DNA from: Hypoxylon rubiginosum
Lineage: Eukaryota > Ascomycota > Sordariomycetes > Xylariales > Hypoxylaceae
Assembly: GCA_902806565.1 (NCBI GenBank)
Contig: CADCXA010000030.1
Coordinates: 868,001 to 932,000, forward strand
DNA: 64,000 nucleotides
Reading direction: 5' to 3'
Under the pieces are notes generated by a model. It did no database searches. It saw nothing but the letters and a program-made list of their open reading frames with translations, and was not told the DNA's origin. The translations under genes were made by a program, and so were the position numbers. Positions 48,833 through 60,112 of the stretch are shown here, piece by piece. The stretch's first letter is position 1. Each line of letters opens with the position of its first letter.

Positions 48833-51724
48833 CTAGAGGTGAGGGATGTAGTGAGAACCGGGAGCTTTCCTCTGCTCATTCCGCCTCTCTTCCTTGTCGA
48901 CTTCTCCGAGGCCGTCCTGGCCGGCGCTCTCTTTCACGACGGCGTGCAGCTCTTCCCGAAGCCTCTGCTCCAGCTTGTCCAGTATCCACTCGGCCTCCTC
49001 CCGCGTGTCCATGAGCGGGCTCCGGTGGCCGACCCAGCTCCACTTGGGCCTGTCGTTCTCGTCCGTCTCCTCCTTGTCGCCGCTACCGTGCCGTTCCTCG
49101 TCGTGCTCGGACGCCTTGTCCGCGCTCGTAGTAGACGTGCTGCCGTCGTTGTTGTTTTTGTTGCTGGCGACGAGCGAGGCGAGGTTGTGAGGGCCCTTGC
49201 GCGGGGGCCGCTTCTCGGGCTTGCGGTGGTTCCCGGCGTTGCTCTCGTCTTCGCCGATGAGCCGGAGATACCAGGCCCTGGGAGGTCCGGCGGGGTCAGC
49301 AGATAGCTACGATATGATTACGCTATGATAAGAGGTTTGCGCGCCCAAACTTTAACAGAGTCTGGAGAAAGAGAGAAAGGGCAGTAAATAGCGCATTATT
49401 CCAGTTGCATAGGTACTTTGCATATTTTTGGGACGGAGCTTTCTTCCGGGCCAAGCGGCTTCGTGAAGGGAACCCGAGGGTGAGGGGGAAAGAGAGGGGT
49501 GGCGGGAATGGGGCGGGAATTACTGACCACTCTTTAAAGGTGTATTTGCGCGGCGGCGAGTGCCGCAGGTGCTGAGTCACACGCGAGATCTCGTCCATCA
49601 GGATGAGGTGGTACTCGGCGCGCGTCTTGGGCAGCTCGGTGGGCAGGCTCTCTCTGGCGATTGAGGCAGCGCGACCGGGCGACTTTGGCGTCGATACCGA
49701 CGCACTACTGGCATCTCGCTTGGTCGTTATGGTCTCTTTTGTCGGAGACATTGGGTCTGCTTCTCCTTTCTCGGCGTCCTGCCGAGCTTTGCGATTGCTT
49801 TCCAAGTTATCCATCTCGCTAGCCCTCGAAGATCCTCCTCCTCCTTCATCTTCGTTCCCGTCGTCGTCACCATCTTCGTCTTCGTCTTCGCTTCGACGCT
49901 CGCGGGCGGCTCCTAGGAAGCCCGGGACGTCTTCCTCGATATCTTCGTCCACGAATAGCGCGCCGCACGATAGCTTCGCCAGTACCTGTTTCGTCGATTT
50001 TCTAAATCCATGCTCCCCAGGGAGAATGGTGATATTTCCGAGCAGGAGCGTGCTGTCCTTGACGCCCTTGACGATGGTGTCTCCGGCGTTCGATATAAGG
50101 ACAGTCATAGTAGGAAGGGCCAGGAGAGACCAGAAGACGAAGAAGGCCTTGGCCGAGTTGGACACCGGGGTAAGGTCGCCGTAGCCGACGGTCGTTAGAG
50201 CGGTGAATGCGAAGTAGAAGCCGTCGAAGTAGGACCATCCCTGATACGGAGCCTCGCATTCTTGGAAGATCTTGGCGCCTACGAGCCAGAGCACTACCCA
50301 GGTGCTGAAGGATACGGCCATAGCGGACCACCTTTTCCTTGTAGATGCTCTATTTTATGTTAGTTGCTAATTACAATATGGGGCGGCTATTGCCTAGAAG
50401 CATCTGGATAATAAATGGTAGGGTGATATGAATGACTATTCGAGCGTCAAGCTGGCCGTAGCCCCTAAAGGAGATGAATGAGAAGAAAATAATGTTGGCC
50501 ACTCACTAACCCCTAATTAGTACTGCGAAAAGGATAAAGGGCCAGTCTTAATCATCGAGATACAAGATTGAGACTTCGGGGTAGATTATCTCATACATAC
50601 CTGACGTTGGATCTTTCGCATCAGCTGGAATTCTTTCCGACGACGTTCGAATTCCGTCCAACGGGAGCCAGAGGGAGAATCGTCTGTTCCATCATCGATC
50701 GGCTCAAGAACGTCACCTTTACCCTTCTGCCTTATGCGTCGAATCAATAAACGCCGTTGTCTCTCCAGCATCCGCGCGTCAAGCCTATGCTTGCCTCGAT
50801 CGAGGATCATGCTTCGAATCGACCCAATCACTAGACCGAGACTGATAACGCCGATCAGCGCGTATGGCACGAGAAGACCACGGCCGAGTCTGGTCTGAGG
50901 AGAGATATCGCCAAACCCTACCGTGAAAAGGGTGACGTCGGCCCAATATACGGAATCAAGGTAATTCCAGCCTTCTATCTCGGAGAAGATCAGAGCACCC
51001 ACGAGCAAGTAGGTGAGAAAAATAATGGTCTGGAGCATCAACGTCCTCTGGCTCATGGTCAACTCGAAGTCCTTGTCGTAGTGACCAGCTTGGGCACCCC
51101 AAACCGTGACGACCATGAGGGACGCGACGATGAAGTAGAGGATGGCGGCGTACACGCCGTAGTAGAAGGCTTGGGACCAGACGTATTCGATCTCCGGCTC
51201 GAGAACCAGGGGCCCGCCCGCAGTAGCGCACAGGGCTACGAGGCATATTGCCGATATGTACCAGCCGACGATGGTTATCGGTTGCGCGACGGAAAACCGC
51301 ACTCTCTTAGTCATGTTAAGCAGGAGGAAGACATTCGCAACCAGGGCGATAACTAGCTGGACGCCGTTCACGGCTAGAAGCCACGAGGGGTCTTCGATGA
51401 AGATGGCCTTGGTGACGTCGGAGTTGGGTAGGATCTGCTGCCGCCAGTTTTTAACCAAGGCGCAGATACTGAAAGCTGATGCTACCGGCCCCAGCGTGCC
51501 AGCTATCATGGGAAATGCCGCCGAGGCAAACCACCAACGGCTATATCGTGCTCATGTAGTCAGTGTTGAGTATAAAATAAATAGAAATTTTGGTTTCTTT
51601 ACCTAGGATCAAGATGACTCTGATCATCACTCATGATGCCATCGTGACCAGTTTTGTCGATGGCTGAGCCATCAACAGCTTGTGCTTGCTCGTCGATATT
51701 GTCATTTAGATTTGCATCGTCCAT
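48833..51724 (-). CDS. TOK1: TOK-type outward-rectifier K+ channel (two-pore, 8 TM)
   Basis: Four exons on the minus strand: 51724-51603, 51540 to about 50597-50601, about 50347-49528, and 49277-48833, giving roughly 775 residues. It is a plasma-membrane potassium channel of the fungal TOK family. Pore 1 has the filter Thr-Val-Gly-Phe-Gly-Asp (about 247-252) and pore 2 Thr-Val-Gly-Tyr-Gly-Asp (about 408-413). Hydrophobic helices precede and flank both, fitting the 8-TM TOK layout. The long cytoplasmic tail has a charged disordered section and the family's Trp-Ser-Trp-Val-Gly-x-Arg-Ser-Pro-Leu-Met segment in exon 4. Intron 1 (62 nt) is clean and yields Asp-Pro-Ser-Arg-Trp-Trp-Phe-Ala. Intron 3 (49278-49527) uses a TG|GTCAGT donor and restores Lys-Glu-Trp-Ala-Trp-Tyr-Leu. 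The junction of intron 2 is unresolved: the best donor is out of phase with the available acceptors. It is divergent from the hydrolase-like gene. Confidence 0.92.
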
Positions 51725-52353
51725 CTTGTCAACTACGCAGAACGGTCCTCATTCTTGAACGGCTTTTAACCTCGCCGAGTCATGGGACTCGGTATCTTTC
51801 GACTGTGGCGTGTTGCTCATGGAACTAAGTGAATATTACAACACAATAATACTCTTAGCAGTTATCAGTCCCCCTCTATAATACAATAAGAAGTGTAGGG
51901 ACTTCGAGAGGTGATGTCTATGCAGAATATATCAAGAATAACAAGAACAATACCAAAGTATGTCTAACAAGATTCTTGGCAGACAAAGAAATGTCAGGCG
52001 GCCCTACGTCTTGGGGTCCCCGTGGGATGACGTCGCTTGGCGTCGAACTGTTGGAGATATTGGGGCGCCGGGGGACTAAAGGGTCCGGCCTAAGCTAGGA
52101 TTATAGGGCGATGCCCTGCTGGAATGCTAGATGATTGGTACCCTGTAGCGCGCTAAAGAATTACGACTAAAGCCGCTGGAACGATCTGACGATCCATTTT
52201 GAACTACTCCAATTTTTTATCGGCCGACGCGTCAAAATGCCTTTTTCGACGGTGTGCATCATGCATGTTCAACGACGCGTTCGATAAGAAGTCAATGGAA
52301 ATAATTACACCTAAGACTACTTAAATGCATACGAAACCCCTAAAGAAAAGAAG
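51725..52353. promoter_or_regulatory. Divergent promoter region, TOK channel / hydrolase-like gene
   Basis: Only 629 bp separate the two start codons, so both promoters must lie here, possibly shared. I see no convincing TATA box or named operator and mark it only by position. Confidence 0.5.
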
Positions 52354-53695
52354 ATGAGAAGATGGGTCCCGGCTAGGAGCTCAATATTTACAGGCCTTCG
52401 TGGCCAGAAGCTGAGATGCTTTAGCACCGTCGTCAACAATGTAGAACGAGTGAGTGTTCGGAATGGCTCGTCAGGCACTATTACTATCGAGTAAGTCGTT
52501 AATAAATATCCGAATCCAATCCAGAGAAACTATCTCTAACCTGCGTGTATCTAGTCTTCACAACATCGCCAAGGTGTCGTCATCCGATCCCTTATTGGTA
52601 TATCTGCCGCCTTACTCGACGGCCTTTACAGCGAAGCCTGCACAACTGCCAGTTTTTATGCAAAGGCAGCCGACAGCTGTGATTAACTATCGCTGGGCTG
52701 GGTTCACCGCTTTCGAAGCCGAGGACTTACTCACACAGTCGAGAGCAGATGAAGAAGAAGACACTCACCTGTCCTGGCCAGCTCCGATCCACGATGCCGC
52801 CAAGGCATACGACTGGATCGTCGAGAACCTCGGCCCGTCGACGTACACCCGCAGGGACATATACCTCTACGGGTCCTACCTAGGCGCGTCGCTGGCGACG
52901 TCGCTCGCCCTGACGGAGACGCACCCGCACGCGCGCACGGGCGTCCGGGGGTGCGTCGCGTACAACGGCATCTACAACTGGACCATGTTCCTGCCCGACC
53001 ACCCGGCCCACCGGCTCCCGAGGCTGCGCAGCGCCCTGCGCGTCCTCGAGGAGATCCTGTCGCGGCCCGACGACCCCGCGTTCCGGGAGCTGCGGCGGCG
53101 CGCCGAGGCGCTGTTCCGGCGGCCGGATAACCTGTTCGACCCCTTCGCGAGCCCGTGCCTCTTCTTCCACACGCCGGGGCTCCTCGTGCCCCCGTCGTTC
53201 GACGCCTCGGCCTTTATCCCGCCGACGACATCGCTGGCTGGTTTATCCATGCTGGCGGCGGAAGACGAAGCACACGCCGCCGAAGCGTTGGCGGTCGCGA
53301 AGCCGCCGAGGAAGAGCGCGCTCGTGTTCCCGCCGCGCAAGTCGACGCTCAAGATCCCCGAGACGCTGCTGCTGCACTCGACGCCGCCCCCGCTGCCGCC
53401 CTCGCTCCTGCGGCGGCGGCAGCGGCGCAAGAAGGAGTACCTGGGGAACAGCTTCGCGGCGCAGGCCGAGGAGCTCGCGGCGCTGATGCGGAGGAGCGTC
53501 GACAAGGTCGAGCTGAAGGAGCGGGCCAAGTGGGACGACGACCCGGAGGGGAACTGGCACGGCGAGGCGGCCAGGAGGATCCAGGTCGCCGACACGGGGG
53601 GGCTCGGTGGCAGCACGGGAGATTTTGGGCTCGACGGCGGGGGAGAGGAGGTCGCTGCTGCTTGGCTGGAAGATCGCATAGCGCATGCGAGGTGA
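52354..53695 (+). CDS. Alpha/beta-hydrolase-fold protein, probably mitochondrial, degenerate nucleophile
   Basis: Two exons: 52354-52490 and 52555-53695, with a 64-nt intron (GTAAGT donor, CTCTAAC branch), giving 425 residues. The spliced start gives a basic, hydroxylated N-terminus (Met-Arg-Arg-Trp-Val-Pro-Ala-Arg-Ser-Ser, then Cys-Phe-Ser-Thr) typical of a mitochondrial presequence. It then gives Gly-Thr-Ile-Thr-Ile-Asp-Leu-His-Asn and the first strand Leu-Leu-Val-Tyr-Leu-Pro-Pro-Tyr. A start at 52454 would read through the intron and is less likely. A hydrolase core follows: Asn-Tyr-Arg-Trp, Ala-Tyr-Asp-Trp-Ile, then the elbow Tyr-Gly-Ser-Tyr-Leu-Gly-Ala-Ser. The elbow has Tyr where GxSxG has the catalytic Ser, so a normal esterase reaction is doubtful unless a neighbouring Ser serves. 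Later comes Phe-Phe-His-Thr-Pro. The last 150 residues are Arg/Lys/Pro-rich. The second half is strikingly GC-rich, unlike exon 1. Confidence 0.82.
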
Positions 53696-55101
53696 GAAAA
53701 TCGGCTAAGCCATGTGCGTAGGTCCAAGGTCCCAGGTCCTATGTCTTAGCGGCTTTGATCCGCAAGCGCACCTTCTCTGCTCAATTTTTCGTAGTATCTC
53801 CGTAGATATGATGCGGGCACTTCATGGCTCCTGAGGTGCGTGCTGTGAGTTTGATGGTCAGGGCGTAAATATATATCCGAGTTTGAATTTAATAGCCTAA
53901 GTTGGGAAGCAAAATAGACGCAACAGCCACGTTTGCGATGATACGAGTAAAACGCACATAAAACCTATCTAAACATCCTTCTTTCTTATTTATAATGATC
54001 CCGAAGGACACTGGTGATTTCCTTGTATCTATTCCAATCTACTTCGATTTGAAGCGTTCTACCTACCTCCTTCCAATTCGCTACAATTGAAGCCTCGGGG
54101 TATCCAAGAGCCAACCAGCGCAACCACTCATCCGCCTAAAGAAACCAGATCGACTCAACTACGTAGTTTCGACCCATTCTACACTTACAATTCTCATTAT
54201 CCTCGACCTCTTCCTTTGTTCTTTCCCTTTCTTGGCTGAAACAGTTAGCGGGGTAGAGGCATCATAATCCGATAGCTTTATAAGGCGAACTAAGGAAGCG
54301 GAATTCAACGGCAAGGGTCTGATGGTCTAGTGGTAGGATTCTCGCTTTGGGTTCTTCTTAATACGGATTACAACACTGCGAGAGATCCCGGGTTCAATCC
54401 CCGGTCAGACCCTTTCATTTTGCGATTTTTAATATTTTGAATTGATTAGAATTGAAAGAATCGAGCCTAGAATGGTGTGGTGAATTTTTAACAATTTTAT
54501 CAATGAATTTGTGTCTATTGTTGGCTGACAAAGTTATTACTGTGGTCCTGTCTTCTGCACCTGTCTACCTCCTTCCGAAGATACTAAAGACTCTACCTGA
54601 TAATCCGTGGTTTCTTATCTAATATAGAAGCATAAACTATAGCTCTCTCAAACTGTTTATATTAGTTATAATTATTAATCCCATTCCTTTCGGTTGTGAG
54701 AGAAGCTGTGGATTCTCGTCTATATGCACGTCTAGAAATAAAACATCTGCAAGAGGAAGATACTTGTTAAAGAGATTCGCATATGCTAGTAGAAACATCT
54801 ACAATGAGAGAAAAGACCGCGAGTGACGCCTTTGTCTTTTTAATACAACATTACAATGCAGAGAGACCCGTATCTACCGAGGCGTATATGCCATGCCATT
54901 CGATGCACCCAATCCTATTCCATCGAGTAAGAGAAACCCATGTTTCAACCATGCCATGTCGTACGTTTACGATGCCGCACTTCTATGTACCTTAAGTTGC
55001 CTCTCTATGTACCACCGCCATTGCCGCTATGTATTGCAATCGAAAGGGAAACTCTAGATGATGCATATGCCATTCCATTCTGGCCCCCCTTCACAAGATG
55101 C
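53696..55101. other. Convergent intergenic region carrying a tRNA
   Basis: This holds the 3' flanks of the hydrolase-like gene and the ABC-A gene with the tRNA-Pro gene in the middle. AT content rises sharply after the GC-rich coding sequence ends. I see nothing else supportable. Confidence 0.6.
54315..54413 (+). tRNA. tRNA-Pro (anticodon TGG) with 25-nt intron
   Basis: The acceptor stem GGGTCTG (54315-54321) pairs with CAGACCC (54406-54412), with T at 54413 as discriminator. The D-arm/box A is TGGTCTAGTGGTAGGA. The anticodon stem CTCGC (54341-54345) pairs with GCGAG (54378-54382), and the loop TT-TGG-G places anticodon TGG at 54348-54350. A 25-nt intron (54352-54376) sits after position 37, the standard site for nuclear tRNA introns. 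The T-arm is CCCGGGTTCAATCCCCGG. The mature length is 74 nt. A T run (TTTCATTTTG) just after the gene fits Pol III termination. Confidence 0.95.
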
Positions 55102-58100
55102 TCACCACCCCCACTTCCACCACGGCTTCTTCTTCTCGCTGTACCCCTCCTCCTGCACGTTGTGCTGGCCGACGATAGTCAGGAACACCTGGTCGAGGGT
55201 CGTCGGCGTGCACGAGAAGTGCTCGATGCCGAGCTCGTCCTTGTGCTCCTCGAGGATGACGATGAGCCGTCCCACGGCGCTACTCGCACTTCCGCCACCG
55301 CTGTCCGCTGATGCCCCCGCCACCGCGCTGGCCGGCACCGAGAACCGCATCTGCCCGTGGTACGTCGCGCTCTCGACGTCGGCGCCGGGCCACGTGTCCA
55401 GGACCCAGTCGCGCACGCGCTGCATCTCCTCGGGGCTCGAGTGCGGCGCCGTGCGGCTGACGAGGTGCACGTGGAGCGCGTCACCGAAGCGGCGCCGCAG
55501 GCTCTCGGTCGAGCCCATGGCCAGCATGCGCTTGGCCAAGATGCCTGCCCGGCTCGCGAGCGCGTCCGCCTCCTCCATGCTGTGCGTCGTGAGCAGGATG
55601 GACCGCCCGGGGACGATCGAGTGCAGCGTCCGCCACATGATGCGCTTGGCCGCCGCGTCGAGGCCCGACGACGGCTCGTCGAGTAGTACCACGCTCGGGT
55701 TGCCCATTAACGCGATGCCCAGGGATAGCTTCCGTTTGTTCCCTCCCGACAGCGCGTGCGCCATACGGGTCGAGAAGGCCTCGAGACCGACAGCGCGTAG
55801 GACGGCCCGGACGTTGTGATCGACATCCGGAATGCCCCGAATGCGGGCGTAGAAGCGGAGATGCTCGAGGACCGTCATGGAATCGATGGCGTCGAATTGC
55901 GGACATACGCCCAGGTGAGCTCGAGCGGCCGCGCGATGCCGACTGACGGACGTATTCTCGACGAGGATGTCGCCCCCGTTGAAGCTAGGATCGATATCAC
56001 CGCGAATTAGCGAGATAGTTGTAGACTTGCCAGCACCGTTAGGTCCCAACAGAGCAAAGACCTCGCCGTGCTGGACGCCAAATGTGACGTTGTCAACGGC
56101 TGTATTCTTGCCGAAAGACTTGGTCAGGTGCAACACCCGTAGACCATCGCTCTCTTGCGGAGTGCTAGTCACGCGAACAAGCTCGTTAGCCACCTCTTCA
56201 TCCGAAGCAGCTGAGTCTTTGGAGGACGGGGCGGCCTTTTGGGTAAAGCGGTTGAAGAGAGCTCGCCCCGACCCGCTGTCGTGCCATAGCAGAAACCCGA
56301 ACAACAGGACCGATTGCAGTACCAGATACAAAACTGGCCCACCATAGGCAATCAAAGAACCAGGGTTGCTTTGAATCTGATCTCCGTCGCACGTCACCGA
56401 GAAGAGGTTGAGAGCTAGGAACATAGTTCGGACGACCGAGCCGATAGGTATAAAAACCGATATCACGAAATGGGCAACCAGTATGGATTGGTCGACGAGA
56501 TTAACTGGCGCATACGTAATGACACACAAGTAAGCGATCAGGTAGATCAGGAAGCCGACCGCCTGGCCACCGGCGGAGAAAGCATAAGTCGACAGCTGGT
56601 TGCCGCAGAATAAGGAGATGACGTATGAGAACAAGATAGACGCCAAACCGTATAGCATAAAGACGAGGAAGAGATACGCGACGTTGTACCAAACATCCGA
56701 TTGCGCTGCAAATATGCCGGTGACGATTGCGGACGAGACGACTACGATAGCGAAGTCGAAAAGGGTATAGGATGCCCAGAGCGGAAGAGAGCGCACTCCA
56801 TTCGAGTATTGCAGTCCGCGGACGTTCCGCCGCCGCTCTATGTTTGGGTAGAGGCCGTAGAAGGCGGGATATATGGACATAGCCAAGCAGAAGTAGATAA
56901 GCAGCTGCAGGGAATCTCCGGTCGACGGGCTCCACGGGGTATCAAACGGCGCGTAAGCTGTGGCGATGCTCGTGTTGCTCAATACGATGTCTAGAGCGTT
57001 CTGACTAAAGATGGAAGTATATACGTCTCCCGCGTCTGCTTCGTATGTGATGGTGGGCGCCGAATTAGCATCTCCGAGCCACCATCCGCCAGGCTTGATG
57101 TCCTTTCGCCTCTGTTCGACAAACGTGTTGAAGTCGGAGAGAGAATCGACGGCGTGGATGCTTTCAAAGAAAGAGGATGCCGAACTCGAGTTGCTACCTG
57201 TAGTTGCGCTGTCCGATCCCTGATCTTGACCTTGATCCTGACTCCGGAGAATAGGAAGAAATAGGCCTTGCAAAATAGGGTTATTGACTTGTGAAGACGG
57301 GCCGGCGACCAAGAACAGGTCGTTATAGAGATCTGAAGAACCTGAGGAATCGGACGTGGCTTGGCTAGCTGCGCTGCATCCGACTGGGTGCTGATCCGTT
57401 ACAAAAAGGGATGTTAGAGCCGCAGCTATGATCGGAATCAACAAAGCTGCTACGTAAGGGAACCAGTTCGTTTTGAAAATAGTGCATCGCTTCATGAACA
57501 GTACTGCCGTCTGCCTCATATAGCCGATTGGTCGTCCGGACAGCAACTCTAAGCCATCCTTCTCGAGCTCGCTGGCCGGCATTACTTTCTCGGAGCTCAC
57601 TTGTTTGTCGCTACCAGCTTCGGTGGACGATACAGTCTGCGGTGGCGATATGGTACTTTCTCCTTTAACTTCCTCGGCAACCTGTAGGAAAACGTCCTCG
57701 ATGGTAGGGTTAGAAAACTTGTAATCGTGGATTCCTGCAGCCTCCAGGGAGCGTATAACGTTCGCAGCTAAACTGGAAGACGGCGCAATATAGCTAATCA
57801 CGTCAAATCCTATCTTGCGAGTGACATTCGCAACCTCTGGGGGGTCCTTGATATCCTTAGCGTTGAAAACATGGACTCGGTAGCCAGCACCTAATCTATC
57901 CTTCAGTTCGACGGAAGAACCTTCGGCTCGCAATGTGCCTTTAGAGAGGATAGCAATGTGGTCCGCGAGAAGATCGGCTTCGTCGAGGAAATGAGTCGTT
58001 AGAATAATGGTTCGCTTTCCACGTTCAGCGAGAAGAATGTCCCAAATCTTTCGTCGGGAGAGAGGGTCAATTCCAGAGGAGACTTCGTCGACGCAACAAA

Positions 58101-60112
58101 CAGCACTCCCTCCGGTCAACATCATCCCGAGCTGCAGCTTTCGTTTTTGGCCACCGGAGAGCGTCTTAGACATAGCCTTAATCTTTGGTCCAAGGTCCAC
58201 GGATATTGCCAAGTCGCGAATCTCTTGTGATGATGCGGTATTCCCTGGAGACTTGAGCTGATTAAAAATCTGGATGTGTTCTTCAACCGTTAATTCGTCC
58301 CACAATACATTCTTCTGCGGCGCGATACCTAAGCCCCCGGTCCCATCGATCGTGATATCACCAGAAGTTAATTTGCTGATACCCGCAATCGAATCAAGTG
58401 TTGTACTCTTTCCGCTGCCATTGGCACCAAGTAAGGCAAGGATTTGTCCCCTTCTCGCAGTGAGAGTCAGCTTGTCGACGGCTACGACGGGCTCCTTTGG
58501 CCTTGAACTAAAGGGAAACCATCGAGCTAGAGGATTGGGGAAATAAATCTTCGTGAAGCCCTCCAGGCGCACTGCATCTTGCGGTTCCGTTTCGGCGGTT
58601 TGGCCTTGAAGAATTGTGCGGCCTTTAGTGGTTGTGCCGTGGAGCACGCGTTCGAGGTAAGCGCCGAGAATAGGATAGACAATGATCTGAATAACGAGAA
58701 ACACCCAGAAGACAATGCCGGGTAAATTCCATGGGTTTTCAGGTGGTGTCTTCACCAAGTCTGCCGGAAATGAATATCGTTCATATCTGGCTATGAAGGT
58801 CAAGAACCAAACAAAGTTACAAGGCGTCTATAGTAGCAGTGCGTTAATAACAAGTTCCTTCATAAAGATGGTAAGGGGTACAGGGCGCATTTTGGGTGCT
58901 ATAACCTTCCGAATTGGTCGTTCCGAAGGCTGTCTAGGATGGTATAGGGGAAGACAAAAAGGTGGTAAAAATACATACGAAGAGCAAACTAAGAACTGTA
59001 ACCGTAGCAGTACTAGGAGATGTCAACGTTTGAGCTAGGATCGCTAGCAGAATATACGCTATCGTTGTTACAACACCGGATAACTGCGATCTGTTGAAGA
59101 AAGCAGCGCCGAGGATAGAGAGTGACGCTAAAGCGAGGCCGGAAAGGACGAAGTAGATGAGCACGATTGCGATACTCGTATTCGCCCAAACTCCGCGCGC
59201 GATGATTATCGAACCAATGACCCAACCCGGAAGGTAGACTATGGTGAACGCGATATGATATGAGAGCAGTCTCGCGACCTGGGCTTGCCATCTATACTTC
59301 GTGGGCATCATAGCGTCTAGTAACTGAGACATGCCTATCTCCCTTTCGGTAGCCATATGCCCTGTCATGTGATAGCAGACTCCGATGACAACGACGAAAA
59401 AGGAAACGGCTAGAAAGTTTGTCAACGACGACTGGTACATTCGGCGAATCCTTGCTTCTCGTTCCTCTTCTGTCTCGGTAGTAAAAGGATACTCGTCTGT
59501 CGTGGCCGGGAACCGCAACTGGCCATTGGTATCGGAAAGGCTCGAGATGGCAGTATCAACGGCCCGTTGCAAAGGAAGAGTGTAGACCTGAGCGGAATTA
59601 TCGTCCCGGGTCGTGTCGATCTTCGAACCCAGCGAGCCGTCCGCTCGTAAGGTATAATTCCACACGCCCCCTTCTCCTTCGCTCGGGGAGGAGTGGAACA
59701 CCACGGCGCCGTAGCAAGACGACACGCCGCGCAAGGAGCTTCGACACGCATAAGACAACTCGCCTATATCCGACAACCTCGACGCATTCTTTCCCGCTTC
59801 GGTCACCGTATTCGAAAGGGTTTCGATGACACGGTCGATGTCGCCGCCAACGAGGCCATTGTTCACGAAAGCTACCGTATTGCGATCCGTTTCGCCTCCA
59901 ATAGCAAGCCCATCTTGTAGCGACCGGATCGGGCGCGAGTCGCCAATGCCAAAGACGGCCGGAGGCACGAAGAGGTTGCGCGCGAAGGTAAGGAAGGCTG
60001 CGAGTAGAATGGGAAGAACGAGGGCTCGAATGAAGGTCGCAAACGAATGGCGGATGAGGACGATCTTGAGATTCTTGGCCGTCAAGGTCCAAGTCTGTCG
60101 CAAGAAAGCCAT
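55102..60112 (-). CDS. Full-size ABC-A family transporter
   Basis: Two exons on the minus strand: 60112-58979 and 58827-55102, separated by a 151-nt intron, giving 1619 residues. The layout is TMD1-NBD1-TMD2-NBD2. The protein starts with a membrane helix, then a large extracytoplasmic loop with several Cys (about 60-220) and a helix cluster. NBD1 has Walker A Gly-Ala-Asn-Gly-Ser-Gly-Lys-Ser-Thr (512-520), signature Leu-Ser-Gly-Gly-Gln (601-605), Walker B Val-Cys-Cys-Val-Asp-Glu (621-626) followed by Val instead of the usual Pro, and an H-loop His. TMD2 again has a long loop. NBD2 has Walker A Gly-Pro-Asn-Gly-Ala-Gly-Lys-Ser-Thr (about 1306-1314), signature Leu-Ser-Gly-Gly-Asn-Lys-Arg-Lys, and Leu-Leu-Asp-Glu-Pro-Ser-Ser-Gly. 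Both ATP sites look competent. ABC-A proteins in animals move lipids; the fungal substrate is unknown. The last roughly 650 coding bases are much richer in GC than the rest. Confidence 0.95.

Noticed and set aside
52972..53727. Long frames antisense and out of frame to the hydrolase-like gene
   Set aside because: They are shadows of a GC-rich coding sequence; only the plus frame joins to a clean upstream exon and gives hydrolase motifs.
55058..55906. Long plus-strand and alternative minus-strand frames over the ABC-A 3' end
   Set aside because: The ABC-A frame contains the intact NBD2 signature and Walker B; the others are GC-driven shadows.
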